Shown: positions 53,519 to 60,607 of the stretch, piece by piece
Layout: every line of letters starts with the position of its first letter
Position numbering within the stretch: position 1 is the stretch's first letter
Origin: Streptomyces sp. NRRL S-37
Lineage (GTDB): Bacteria; Actinomycetota; Actinomycetes; Streptomycetales; Streptomycetaceae
Direction: 5' to 3'
Length of the DNA: 60,607 nt
Assembly: GCF_000721605.1 (NCBI RefSeq)
Contig: NZ_JOIZ01000028.1
Location: 1 to 60,607, forward strand
Program-made: the position numbers and the translations under genes
Notes under the pieces: generated by a model
Told to the model about the DNA's origin: nothing
Databases searched by the model: none
Seen by the model: the letters and a program-made list of their open reading frames with translations, nothing else

Positions 53519-54281
53519 CGACCGCCCCTCCGCCGCCGCGCGCGAGGGCGCGCAGGCTGCGTCCGTAGGCCCAGGCGTGCTCCCGGGCCGCCGCTTCCAG
53601 CTGGTCGTATCCGACCTGGGCTGTCATCTGCCCGCCCCATTTGCGGTACCGGTACACGGGCAGCGGCAGCAGGATTCCGGGCGCGAGCGCGGTGACGCCG
53701 AGGGCCGCGCAGTAGTCCTCGCCCTGGACGAGACCGCCCATCGGCGCGGCGCGCACGAGGTCGGTGCGGGCGAGGATCGTGGTCGGCCCGATGGGGATCG
53801 TGTCCGTCGGCGACTTCCAATAGGTCCACACGTCGCCGGCCTCGTGCCGGCCGGGCGGGGCAGGGCAGCGCCACAGGGTGGTCGAGCCGTCGGGGTGCTG
53901 GTCCTCGCTCCAGCCCGCGCACCAGCCGACCCCGGTGGATTCCAGGGTGTTCAGCCGTACGGACATGGCGTTGTCGGTGAACTCATCGTCGTCATCAGCC
54001 CAGTTGACGTAGGGGGTGCGCACGTGGGTGAGGGCCAGGTTCCTGGCGCAGGCGGCGCCGACCGGCCGGGGCAGCGTCAGTGTGCGGATGCGGGCGTCCT
54101 GCGCGAGCGGGGCCGGCAGGCGTTCGGGTGTGGTGCCGTCGAGCGCGATCACGGCCTCCCACGGCACGGACTGCCGAGTGAGGCTGGCGTGCATGGCGGT
54201 CAGGTAGTCGAGGCGGTCGTCGCGCAGGCGGGTGGCGATGACGACCGTAATCAGGGGAGCTGTCAGGGAAGTCTCCGGCAA
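53511..54281 (-). CDS. Family 2 glycosyltransferase
   Basis: About 256 residues from a TTG at 54,281 that overlaps the upstream gene by 19 bp. It has the GT-A fold of family 2: LITVVIATRLRDDRLDYL at the start, PVGAACARNLALTHVRTPYV, the acidic metal-binding stretch NWADDDDEFTDNAM, and LVQGEDYCAALGV near the end. Such enzymes transfer a sugar from a nucleotide donor; the acceptor is unknown. No other sugar genes are nearby, so a role on a surface or protein target of the element is open. Confidence 0.75.
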   Translation of the reverse strand: MPETSLTAPLITVVIATRLRDDRLDYLTAMHASLTRQSVPWEAVIALDGTTPERLPAPLAQDARIRTLTLPRPVGAACARNLALTHVRTPYVNWADDDDEFTDNAMSVRLNTLESTGVGWCAGWSEDQHPDGSTTLWRCPAPPGRHEAGDVWTYWKSPTDTIPIGPTTILARTDLVRAAPMGGLVQGEDYCAALGVTALAPGILLPLPVYRYRKWGGQMTAQVGYDQLEAAAREHAWAYGRSLRALARGGGGAVDG

Positions 54282-54806
54282 TGAGGGGCGGTACGGGTCA
54301 GCGGCGGGCAGCCGTGCGGGGCCCGGTCGGCGCTGCACCGGCAGCGGGCCGCGGCGAGCGCGTGGCGCGCGAGGTGGTGGGCGTCCGGCATGTGGTGATG
54401 GCGGGCCAGTGCGCCGGTGATCGCTGAAGGGGGTGCTGGGGTCGGTGTCCCAGGCCACGAGGGGGCCCGTGCCTGTGTGAGCCATGCTGATCACTTCGAT
54501 GCCCTGCGGATGCAGGATGTAGCCCCACGGCATGCCCAGTTCGCCTGCGGTTGTGTCGGTGACCGTCATGCGTTCCGGGGGCGAGCCGTCCGGAGTGACC
54601 AGGTGATCGAGGGTTCGGCTGGGCCAGTGTTCGCCGCCGGTCAGCGCGGCCACGAGCGCGAGTGGGGCGTCGTCGAGGAGATCGGTGCCGAGTTCGTCCC
54701 AGCCGACGGCGATGTCGTCGATGAGGTGCTGGGCCATGGCCTCGACGTCACGCCCGAACTTGTACTGGTAGGTGGCCAGGAGGAGCGGGAGGTGATGGCT
54801 GGGCAC
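54263..54806 (-). pseudogene. Unknown gene with a frameshift and unclear start
   Basis: Protein-like text runs DGVPSHHLPLLLATYQYKF, MAQHLIDDIAVGWDELGTD, LDHLVTPDGSPPERMTV, WGYILHPQGIEVI and VAWDTDPSTP. It then needs a one-base correction in the five-C run near 54,430 to read ITGALARHHHMPDAHHLARH and CRCSADRAPHGCPP, ending at 54,263. Upstream, the same frame stays protein-like (FIARPTIGTGYSGIHIQLDG) to about 54,900 but has no normal start codon. Family not recognised. Confidence 0.55.
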
Positions 54807-54941
54807 GCCGTCGAGCTGGATGTGGATGCCGCTGTACCCCGTGCCGATGGTGGGTCGGGCGATGAAGGAGTGTGTGGACAGGGAGTTCTCCGGAGCGAGC
54901 AGAGGGATGTCCGGCGGCTGTCGAAGTGGCGGCGGGTGTGG

Positions 54942-56009
54942 CTACGCGCGATGCGACCAGGAGGCGACCGGGGGGCCGGAGGCGTCGGTGCGGGCGCAGG
55001 TGTAGCCGATCAGGCGGGAAGGTTCGGCCTTCGCGGGGACGGTGGCGGCGTCGTTGCACACGAACGTGTACCGGATGGAGGTGCGGGGCACGCCGTGGAG
55101 CCAGGCCCGGTCACCCTTGCCGGGGTTGATCTGCAACCCGGAGTGCGCGACGGCGTCGGTCTGGGTGTGCGTGTGGGAGAAGAGAATCAGCGCGCCGCCG
55201 TCTGCCGTCTTGAGGGCGTAGGCGTCCGTGAAGCGGTTGTCGGCTCCGTCGAAGACGCTGGTGCCCTTGTCGCCGAAGCGTGTAGCGGCATCGCTGTGGA
55301 CCTTGATCTGCCGCTTGCTGGCCTCGGTCGACGCGAACACCTTCGTCCCGGTGTTCGTGCCTCCGGTGGCGAAGTTGTCCAGCACGGCAGTACGCAGCAT
55401 GTCGGCGTCGGCGGCCAGCTGCTTGTTGTCGGTGGCGGCGACGGCCGTCGCGTACCCCTCGTGGTCGAGGGCGACGTCGGGCAGCTTCTGGCTGTCCAGG
55501 TCGACGACCGAGACCATCTCCCAGCGCTCGTGCTGGGGCCGTTCGGCGAACACAGCCAGCCGCGAGGGGGCCTTGCTCTTCTCGCTGGAGAGGGCGGCAG
55601 CGAACCAGCGTTCCTGCCCGGCAGCCAGGCGGGGGATGTACAGCTTGGCGTTCGCTACGTCGTAGGACCACGCCTTGTACGGCTCGCGGTCCTTGGCGGG
55701 GAGCCCTTCGGTCTAGGTGTAGTCGGAGACAGACATCGCGTACAGCGGGCCGTCTTCGACCGTGTTGAGCAGGCGCCGGTTCCGGTCGGCGTTGGCCTCG
55801 TTGTTGATCTTCGAATAGCGGGTGATGACGTCGCGGGCCTGGGCGACGCTGAGAGCGGGCACGGGCTTCGCGGCAGTGTCGGCGCTGGGCGTCTTACGGG
55901 CCGGGGCGGGGGCGTCTTCGCCGGCGCAGCCGGTGAGGGCCAGGGTCAGGCAGACGGCGCCGGTGAACAGCGGCAGGGAACGGCGGGCGGTGCGGATAGG
56001 GGGCTCCAA
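54942..56009 (-). pseudogene. Lipoprotein gene interrupted by an in-frame amber codon
   Basis: The start at 56,009 (TTG) gives a basic n-region, a hydrophobic stretch LPLFTGAVCLTLAL and a lipobox LTGC with the Cys near residue 28, so the product should be exported and lipid-anchored. The frame runs to SVSDYT, then TAG at 55,713-55,715, and continues without shift as TEGLPAKDREPYKAWSYDVA to a normal end at 54,942 (PVASWSHRA). The total is about 354 sense codons. A CAG-to-TAG change explains it. As it stands only about 98 residues would be made. Confidence 0.72.
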
Positions 56010-56032
56010 GGATCTGCTGGGCGAAAGGGGGA

Positions 56033-56806
56033 TCAGCGCGTACGGCTGGCCGTGGACGCGGTCTTCGGTGATGTCGGCGGAAGGGCCGAGCGCGTGGTGG
56101 GCGCCGAGTGGCGGAGGTTGACGCCGATGCCCTTGGCCGTGAGCTGCTGGACCACGCCGTGGACGCGAAGTGCGCGACCGCTGTCTCCGTACGCGGTGGG
56201 AAGGAGAAGCGCCGCTTGGTGCGGGTGGTACTGGAAACCGTGGGCGTACAGCGTCATACGTGCATCCACCGGCACGCTCTCGTACGGTGCGCCGAGGGCT
56301 CCGTCGCTGTACAGGGTCAGGGTGAGGACCTGTTCAACCTGGGGCGGGCCGGGTCGGTGCGGAGGCTCGGGCTGGTTGGCTGCGTTCGTGAGCACTTGCT
56401 GAAGGGCATGCTCGTAGCGGGGCAGCAATCGCCGGGCGACTCGTACCGCCGTCCGGACGGGATCTCTGGGAACCGCGATGCCGTGGGGTACTTCGACTGT
56501 GGCGAAGTGGTGCGGCTTGATGTGCGGGCGGGCGGGGGCGAGCGGCGCGACGACGAACTGGTGGGGGTAGCGGGGCCGGTCGGTGACGTACAGCCGCTGG
56601 TCGGACGGCCCGTGGAGCACGGCGTCGTGGGTGAGGACGTACTGGCTGACGATGTACTCGACGTGACCGGAGTCCCAGAGCTGCTCGGTTCGGGGGAACT
56701 GGTCCGCATGCTGCGCGTGGCGCTGATAGTCGCTGGTCCAGAGGCCCGGCAGGCGGTCGGCGAGACTGGTAGCGAAGGCGGCCAGGTCGGTGCGGGGTGA
56801 GGGCAT
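56033..56806 (-). CDS. Unknown protein, relative of the 43.0-kb gene
   Basis: A 257-residue protein; AGGA lies 5 bp before the ATG. AAFATSLADRLPGLWTSDYQ, YIVSQYVLTHDAVLHGPSDQ, RLYVTDRPRYPHQFVVAPL and VARRLLPRYEHALQQVLTNA run parallel to the protein at 43,024-43,782, and both end with the recurring module (LYAHGFQYHPHQAALLLPT; HGVVQQLTAKGIGVNLRH). Function unknown; duplication within the train is evident. Confidence 0.68.
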   Translation of the reverse strand: MPSPRTDLAAFATSLADRLPGLWTSDYQRHAQHADQFPRTEQLWDSGHVEYIVSQYVLTHDAVLHGPSDQRLYVTDRPRYPHQFVVAPLAPARPHIKPHHFATVEVPHGIAVPRDPVRTAVRVARRLLPRYEHALQQVLTNAANQPEPPHRPGPPQVEQVLTLTLYSDGALGAPYESVPVDARMTLYAHGFQYHPHQAALLLPTAYGDSGRALRVHGVVQQLTAKGIGVNLRHSAPTTRSALPPTSPKTASTASRTR

Positions 56807-56835
56807 GTGTTCCTGGAGGTCGGCGGGGCGGGACG

Positions 56836-57756
56836 TCAGCGCGTGTGCCGCGGTGGTGCCGGCGGGAGGGCTTGCGGCGGAAGGGACGGTGCACGGGCCG
56901 GAGTGGAGGACAGCCGCGGCGCGGGTGCGAGCGGGGTGAGGGCCCGCATCCGGTCCTCGGCCACGTGCAGGACCTCCCCGAGGTTGCGGACTTCGGAGGC
57001 GGCATCGGCGAGGTCGTAGGACAGGTCGAAGCCGTCGTCCTCCTCGGCTTCCTTGGCCTTCTCCCCGGCTGCTTCGAAGAAGTCGCCGAGCTGCGCCAGC
57101 AGGCCGTTGATCGGATCCAGAACTTGGTGCAGCAGGGCAGCGGCATCCGTGTGGGACTCGGCTCCGTTGAGCCGGTCGGTCAGAGCGCGCAGCGCGTCGC
57201 CGTAGACGTAGACGGTGGCACGGTCAGGCGGGCCGGGGGCATCCGGGTGGGGCTGAGCCGTGGTGCGAGCGGGGTGCACGTGGGGGCTTTCCTGGGGCAG
57301 GGCGGGGCGTGGTAGCAGCCCGAGCTGGGCAAGGCGCTGGTCGATCGCCTCGATCAGGGGTGGGGCGCTGCCGCCGTGGCCGGCTTCGGGGCGCTGGCGC
57401 GTACCGGTGTCCTCAGTGGGGGCCGAGTCGTAGAGAACCTCGAACAGCGTCTGGTCGTCGGGGTGCTCGCGGGTCACGATCCAGCCCTCGGGATCTCCGG
57501 GCGGGCGCTCGGAAGACGGTTCCTGCGGCGGACTGATGAGCAGGTAGCTGTCGTCGGGGAGCGCGACGCGCACGACGTAGGCACTGTGACCGAACTCGAC
57601 GTCGCACTCCAGGCCGCGCGCTCGCAGCGGCGTCGTGATGTGCGCGTGGCGGCGCCACAGTTCCTGCCACCACGGCGTGTTCACGTTGCGGTGGTCGGGA
57701 AGCGGTGCGAGCGGAGCAGCACACGAGTCTGCGGCGTGTGCCTTGTCAGCGGCCAC
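56836..57756 (-). CDS. Unknown protein in the gene train
   Basis: A 306-residue protein; GGAG precedes the GTG. The N-terminal domain has WWQELWRRHAHITTPLRARG, CDVEFGHSAYVVRVALPDDS and YLLISPPQEP, a compact alpha/beta fold. A Pro-rich linker is followed by a helical C-terminal half (DAAALLHQVLDPINGLLAQL; VRNLGEVLHVAEDRMRAL). The C-terminal half resembles the helical parts of the small proteins at 40.1 and 41.3 kb. No function known. Confidence 0.62.
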   Translation of the reverse strand: MAADKAHAADSCAAPLAPLPDHRNVNTPWWQELWRRHAHITTPLRARGLECDVEFGHSAYVVRVALPDDSYLLISPPQEPSSERPPGDPEGWIVTREHPDDQTLFEVLYDSAPTEDTGTRQRPEAGHGGSAPPLIEAIDQRLAQLGLLPRPALPQESPHVHPARTTAQPHPDAPGPPDRATVYVYGDALRALTDRLNGAESHTDAAALLHQVLDPINGLLAQLGDFFEAAGEKAKEAEEDDGFDLSYDLADAASEVRNLGEVLHVAEDRMRALTPLAPAPRLSSTPARAPSLPPQALPPAPPRHTR

Positions 57757-57988
57757 GGCTTCTCCTGCGGGACGCCGGTCGGTGAGGGCGAGCTGGTCGG
57801 CAAGCGAGGGCGGCTTCCGGCTTCAGGGCCCGACTGCAGTCGAGTTCGTACTCGTCGTACGCGGCGATCAGGTCGTCTTCTAGCTGTACTTCACGGTCGG
57901 CGAGCTGCGCCATGAGGTCGTCGAGTTCGGCTCGGTGGCGCTGGTCTTCGGCCCGTTCGGTGGCTTTCACATGAGGGGGGTGTTCCAA
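57746..57988 (-). CDS. Small coiled-coil protein
   Basis: 80 residues from a TTG behind GGAG. A charged helix (RAELDDLMAQLADREVQLED, then DLIAAYDEYELDCSRAL) with a basic tail. It overlaps the next start by 11 bp. Probably a small adaptor; no family. Confidence 0.5.
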   Translation of the reverse strand: MEHPPHVKATERAEDQRHRAELDDLMAQLADREVQLEDDLIAAYDEYELDCSRALKPEAALACRPARPHRPASRRRSRGR

Positions 57989-58086
57989 GAGGACTCCGTG
58001 TGTGGGCGGGTGGGGGCGGACGGTGAAGGCCGCCCGGGATCGGGTCCGCGTGCGGCGAGCGGCACGGGGAGCTGCCCGTTGGAGGG

Positions 58087-58644
58087 CTATCGGCGGGGCG
58101 CATTGCCGGGGGGCGGAGGAGCGGGCGGCAGGCCCACGGCAGCTTTAGGCTCAGTACTTGCCGGCGTGGTGGGGGTGGGGTCGGGGTCGTAGGCGGCGCG
58201 CAGCCTGCTCAGGCCGGCTTCGTCGGCGATCGCCAGGACCGACAGCGCCCGGCTGGCCGCTGTCATGAGCAGGTTCGAGGGGGATCCCTTGGCAGCGTCG
58301 CGGTTCTCGCGCCGCCACCGGGCGGCGGCGACGAGGTAGTCACTCACGGCGCGTAGTGCGGGTTCGGCGGCGTCCAGGACGTGGTCAGTGATCGCTTCGA
58401 TCTCCGCCGGCGTCTGGGCCGCGGCGAGAGCGTCCAGGTACGCGGTGAGGTCGGGGGCGGGCCAGGGCTGGTCGGGCAGTGGATGCGCCTTGCGGAAAGG
58501 CTCTGCGTCGCGCCGTGCCCACCGCTTCAGGTCACCGCGGGTGGCGAGGTTGTAACGGGCGGCGTGGATCTGGTCGGTGTCGCGGCCGACGTTGTCGTAC
58601 AGGTCGAAGTCTGGGTCGCGTGGGGTGATGCGGAAATCCTTCAG
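58087..58644 (-). CDS. Unknown protein, likely CTG or lost start
   Basis: The frame is protein-like from LKDFRITPRDPDFDLYDNVG, through QIHAARYNLATRGDLKRWAR and YLDALAAAQTPAEIEAITDH to AARWRRENRDAAKG and a Pro-rich end. It begins directly after, and in frame with, the TAA of the upstream gene, and the first possible start is a CTG at 58,644; the first ATG/GTG-type start, 58,347, would discard half of the conserved-looking part. About 185 residues. No known family. Confidence 0.52.
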   Translation of the reverse strand: MKDFRITPRDPDFDLYDNVGRDTDQIHAARYNLATRGDLKRWARRDAEPFRKAHPLPDQPWPAPDLTAYLDALAAAQTPAEIEAITDHVLDAAEPALRAVSDYLVAAARWRRENRDAAKGSPSNLLMTAASRALSVLAIADEAGLSRLRAAYDPDPTPTTPASTEPKAAVGLPPAPPPPGNAPRR

Positions 58645-58656
58645 GTCTGGAGCGGG

Positions 58657-59181
58657 TTACAGGTCGTCGAGGTCGTCGGTGTCGGGAAAGCCGTCGAGTC
58701 CGTCGTCGAGGGGGTCCTGCTGGTAGTGGAAGACGGCTTCTTCGAGAGAGGCGAGCCGCTCGAAGCCGGGGTGGGCACGGAAGGCGTCGGTGCGGTCGGC
58801 GATGTACTGCTGGGTCTCGGCCTCGGAGGTGAGGATGCGTACGGCGTTGCGGGAGCAGACCCGACCCCACTGCGTGATGTCGGTGGGAGTGGCGTCCTTC
58901 ATCCACACCCAGATGCCGTTGCCGAGCTTCAGAACGGCGTCGGGGTGGTACAAGCCGCCGGTCGTGCGGCGCCGGCGGGGGCTGTGCCGGTCGCCCATGT
59001 CCCGGATGAGGCCCTGGCAGCCCTTGGCGAGCGCCATCGGCATCAGGTCCTCGTGCTCGGCCAGCTCTGCGGCCAGTTCCCTCTGGAGTTCGTCGGTGTG
59101 GATGCGCCCGCGGTCGGTGGTGATCCGCCGGGCGACCTCAAGGACCAGCTTGCGCAGCGCGTCGTTGGAGATGTGGGTCAC
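58657..59181 (-). CDS. Unknown protein, second gene of the train
   Basis: A 174-residue protein, ATG overlapping the upstream stop by 4 bp. The N-terminal half is helical (LRKLVLEVARRITTDRGRIH; LQRELAAELAEHEDLMPMAL) and resembles small DNA-binding or adaptor domains. RHSPRRRRTTGGLYHPDAVL then GNGIWVWMKDATPTD follow, and the tail is very acidic (FPDTDDLDDL). Coupling to the ParB-like gene suggests a shared role. Confidence 0.6.
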   Translation of the reverse strand: MTHISNDALRKLVLEVARRITTDRGRIHTDELQRELAAELAEHEDLMPMALAKGCQGLIRDMGDRHSPRRRRTTGGLYHPDAVLKLGNGIWVWMKDATPTDITQWGRVCSRNAVRILTSEAETQQYIADRTDAFRAHPGFERLASLEEAVFHYQQDPLDDGLDGFPDTDDLDDL

Positions 59182-59750
59182 GGCAGGTCACGCTCTACCC
59201 ACACCGAGGCGGCCTCGGCCAGCGCGCTGGCCGCGTGCTCGATGACCTCCCGTGTCACCGCCCTGCCGGGCGGCGCCAGATCGGGGTCATACAGGGCGAA
59301 GGTGCGCGTCCCGCGGACCTGGGCCAGGGAGGGGAGAGTTTCGCACAGCAACTGGGTGGCGACCCGGCGCTGACGCTTCTCCTCCTCCACCCGTGCGCGC
59401 CGCTCGGCCCAAGCGCCCTGCAGAGAGAGGTCGCCTTCGGTGACCCGGTCGGCCAGCTGGGGATCCTCCTCGCGCAGCCGGGTGAGCTGCACCTCAGCGG
59501 AGTTGGCCTTGGCCTTGTTCTCTCGCGCTACGTCGTACGCCTCGTCCAGACCCATGGCGCCGTTGATCACCGGGTCGACGAGGTCGGGCGCGTGCCGCAA
59601 GACAGTACTGGCTCGTCCGATCAGGGCCAGTGAGATGCCCGTGGCTTCCCCCAGGGAGCGCGCGGTCTGTTCCGTTTCGGAACGCGGACTCTGTTCCGAG
59701 TCGGAACGCCCTCCGTGTTCCGAAACGGAACGGGCCTTGACCGTAATCAT
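59178..59750 (-). CDS. ParB-like HTH protein, first gene of the train
   Basis: A 190-residue protein. Residues ~30-75 read SLGEATGISLALIGRASTVL, RHAPDLVDPVINGAMGLDEA and YDVARENK, the HTH-and-follow-up pattern of ParB/Spo0J-type DNA-binding regions (recognition helix, then A-P-x-L...G.M.L.EAY). The classical ParB N-terminal CTPase part is missing. A charged linker and a small C-terminal domain (TRTFALYDPDLAPPGRA) follow. Residues ~8-30 are three 8-residue repeats produced by the palindrome array in the DNA. It may regulate the train or act in partition. A G-rich stretch precedes the ATG. Confidence 0.62.
   Translation of the reverse strand: MITVKARSVSEHGGRSDSEQSPRSETEQTARSLGEATGISLALIGRASTVLRHAPDLVDPVINGAMGLDEAYDVARENKAKANSAEVQLTRLREEDPQLADRVTEGDLSLQGAWAERRARVEEEKRQRRVATQLLCETLPSLAQVRGTRTFALYDPDLAPPGRAVTREVIEHAASALAEAASVWVERDLP
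59669..59731. promoter_or_regulatory. Three 15-bp palindromes at 24-bp period (operator or parS-like array)
   Basis: GTTCCGTTTCGGAAC at 59,669-59,683, GTTCCGAGTCGGAAC at 59,693-59,707 and GTTCCGAAACGGAAC at 59,717-59,731. All share GTTCCG-N3-CGGAAC, and their starts are exactly 24 bp apart. They lie within the first codons of the ParB-like gene. The period of a little over two helical turns would put bound dimers on nearly the same face. Confidence 0.75.
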
Positions 59751-59766
59751 TGCCGCCTGCCCCTTA

Positions 59767-60521
59767 GAGTTCCTAACAGAAGTTGTTGATCAAGTAACCG
59801 TCCGCTTGTCTGCTCGTTGGTCGGGGCGTGGGGAAGCGTCAGTCGCGGCCGTGGATCGTGTCGGACGAACTGTGGTCGCTCATCGAGCCGTTGCTGCCCG
59901 AGCCGGGGCCGAAGCTGGTGGCGGGCCGGCCGCGGGTGCCGGACCGGCAGGCGTTGTGCGGGATCCTGTTCGTGCTGCACACCGGGATCCAGTGGGAGTA
60001 TCTGCCCCAGGAGCTGGGCTTCGGCTCAGGGATGACCTGCTGGCGGCGCCTGGCGGCCTGGAACGAGGCCGGTGTGTGGGAGAAGCTGCACGTGGTGCTG
60101 CTGAAGAAGCTGCGGTCGGCGAAGCAGCTGGACTGGTCGCGGGCGGTGATCGATTCCTCCCACGTGCGGGCGGCCCGGCGGGGCCCAAAAGCGGTCCCAG
60201 CCCGGTCGACCGAGCGCGACCGGGCAGCAAGCACCACGTCCTCACCGACGGGCAGGGCGTCCCGCTCGCGGTGTCGCTGACCGGCGGAAACCGCAACGAC
60301 GTCACCCAGCTTCTGCCCCTGCTGGACAAGATCCCACCCGTGGCCGGCACGGTCGGGCGGCCACGCAGACGGCCGGACATGCTGTTCGCCGACCGCGGCT
60401 ACGACCACGACAAGTACCGGCGACTGCTGTGGAAACGCGGCATCCGGCCCGTGATCGCCGAACGCGGTCAGCCGCACGGCTCTGGTCTGGGCATTTTCCG
60501 CTGGGTCGTCGAACGCACCAT
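59767..60521 (+). mobile_element. IS5-type insertion sequence, truncated on the right
   Basis: The left end is probably GAGTTCCTAACAGAA at 59,767, next to a TTA that would fit the short TNA duplications of IS427-group elements. The transposase is in two frames and the family sequence stops matching after RWVVERT near 60,520, so the right end is missing or replaced. Confidence 0.75.
59828..60521 (+). pseudogene. IS5-family transposase (two frames, 3' end lost)
   Basis: The first frame has the IS5 N-terminal domain WIVSDELWSLIEPLLPEP, GILFVLHTGIQWEYLPQELG and SRAVIDSSHVRAARRG, with the first Asp of the DDE set. The second frame, one base back, has KHHVLTDGQGVPLAVSLTGG, then LFADRGYDHDKYRRLL with the second Asp and WVVERT with the Glu. 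The switch coincides with CCCAAAA near 60,185, a fitting -1 slippery heptamer, so programmed frameshifting is likely. Downstream of WVVERT the family C-terminus is replaced, so the enzyme is probably inactive. Confidence 0.8.
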
Positions 60522-60607
60522 GTGCGCCACGAGGCGCTCTGTTTGTATCCCCGGCTCAGCCGGGAGGAACTCGGAAGGAGGTTTCTGGGCCGGATGACTT
60601 ACCTGGA
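60522..60607 (+). CDS. Start or middle of an unknown gene cut by the window edge
   Basis: In the frame of a GTG at 60,522 the sequence reads VRHEALCLYPRLSREELGRR then FLGRMTYL and stays open to the end. The composition is protein-like and replaces the expected IS5 C-terminus. It may belong to a gene into which the IS inserted or that was fused by deletion. Not recognised. Confidence 0.3.
   Translation, partial: MRHEALCLYPRLSREELGRRFLGRMTYL

Noticed and set aside
59440..60597. 385-codon frame spanning the ParB-like gene and the IS
   Set aside because: Only its 3' half (the IS5 second frame) is meaningful; the first half is antisense to the ParB-like gene.
1..60607. CRISPR arrays, rRNA and tRNA genes
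   Set aside because: No regularly spaced repeat-spacer pattern and no tRNA- or rRNA-like segments were seen by eye; the only regular array is the three-palindrome set.

Overview
The window reads as high-GC actinomycete DNA, almost certainly Streptomyces or a close relative. Codon use is strongly GC-biased, GTG and TTG starts are common, neighbouring genes often overlap by 4 bp (ATGA/GTGA), and families typical of Streptomyces mobile DNA recur (five DUF317-type proteins and an XF1762-like remnant). It looks like the defence and transfer part of a plasmid or integrative conjugative element. No rRNA, tRNA or CRISPR array was seen.

Layout. (1) 1-9.0 kb is a patchwork defence island: a RecQ-type helicase fused to a phosphoribosyltransferase-like tail, a possible QxK nuclease whose 5' end abuts a decayed IS3 copy, a small membrane protein followed by two AbiTii-type genes (the second broken by an amber codon), and a Cys-rich HNH-like protein. 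(2) 9.0-22.8 kb is a complete class 1 DISARM operon on the minus strand, drmD-drmMI-drmA-drmB-drmC, with every junction overlapping by 4 or 8 bp. (3) 23.0-26.4 kb holds a DUF317 protein, a tandem DnaB-N protein with no ATPase domain, and a DNA cytosine methyltransferase. (4) 26,685-32,833 is a recombinase island of about 6.1 kb inserted into a PP-loop/PAPS-reductase-like gene exactly at its conserved CxxC codons. The two gene halves lie on either side of the island, and joining them across a 4-bp GGCA repeat restores the reading frame. The island carries two tyrosine recombinases and a Nudix gene, and the Nudix gene is itself split by a complete IS21-family element with a 5-bp target duplication. 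(5) 33.5-59.8 kb is a long, tightly packed minus-strand gene train of plasmid/ICE type: a TraG/VirD4-type coupling protein, a relaxase-like protein without the HUH histidines, a MoxR ATPase with a VWA/metallopeptidase partner, a family-2 glycosyltransferase, a lipoprotein gene and many DUF317 or unknown proteins. The first gene of the train encodes a ParB-like HTH protein, and three 15-bp palindromes at an exact 24-bp period lie inside its coding start. (6) An IS5-type element sits about 16 bp upstream of that gene and is truncated near the right edge.

How it fits together. The minus-strand train runs from the ParB-like regulator through transfer genes into the PP-loop/methyltransferase pair and on towards DISARM, so maintenance, transfer and defence or DNA modification are arranged in one direction. 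Two kinds of damage are widespread. At least four otherwise intact reading frames carry stop codons explainable by C-to-T changes on one strand. At least six need a single-base correction, mostly in a G/C run, which could be real decay or assembly error. Function calls rest on motifs read by eye; no database search was possible.
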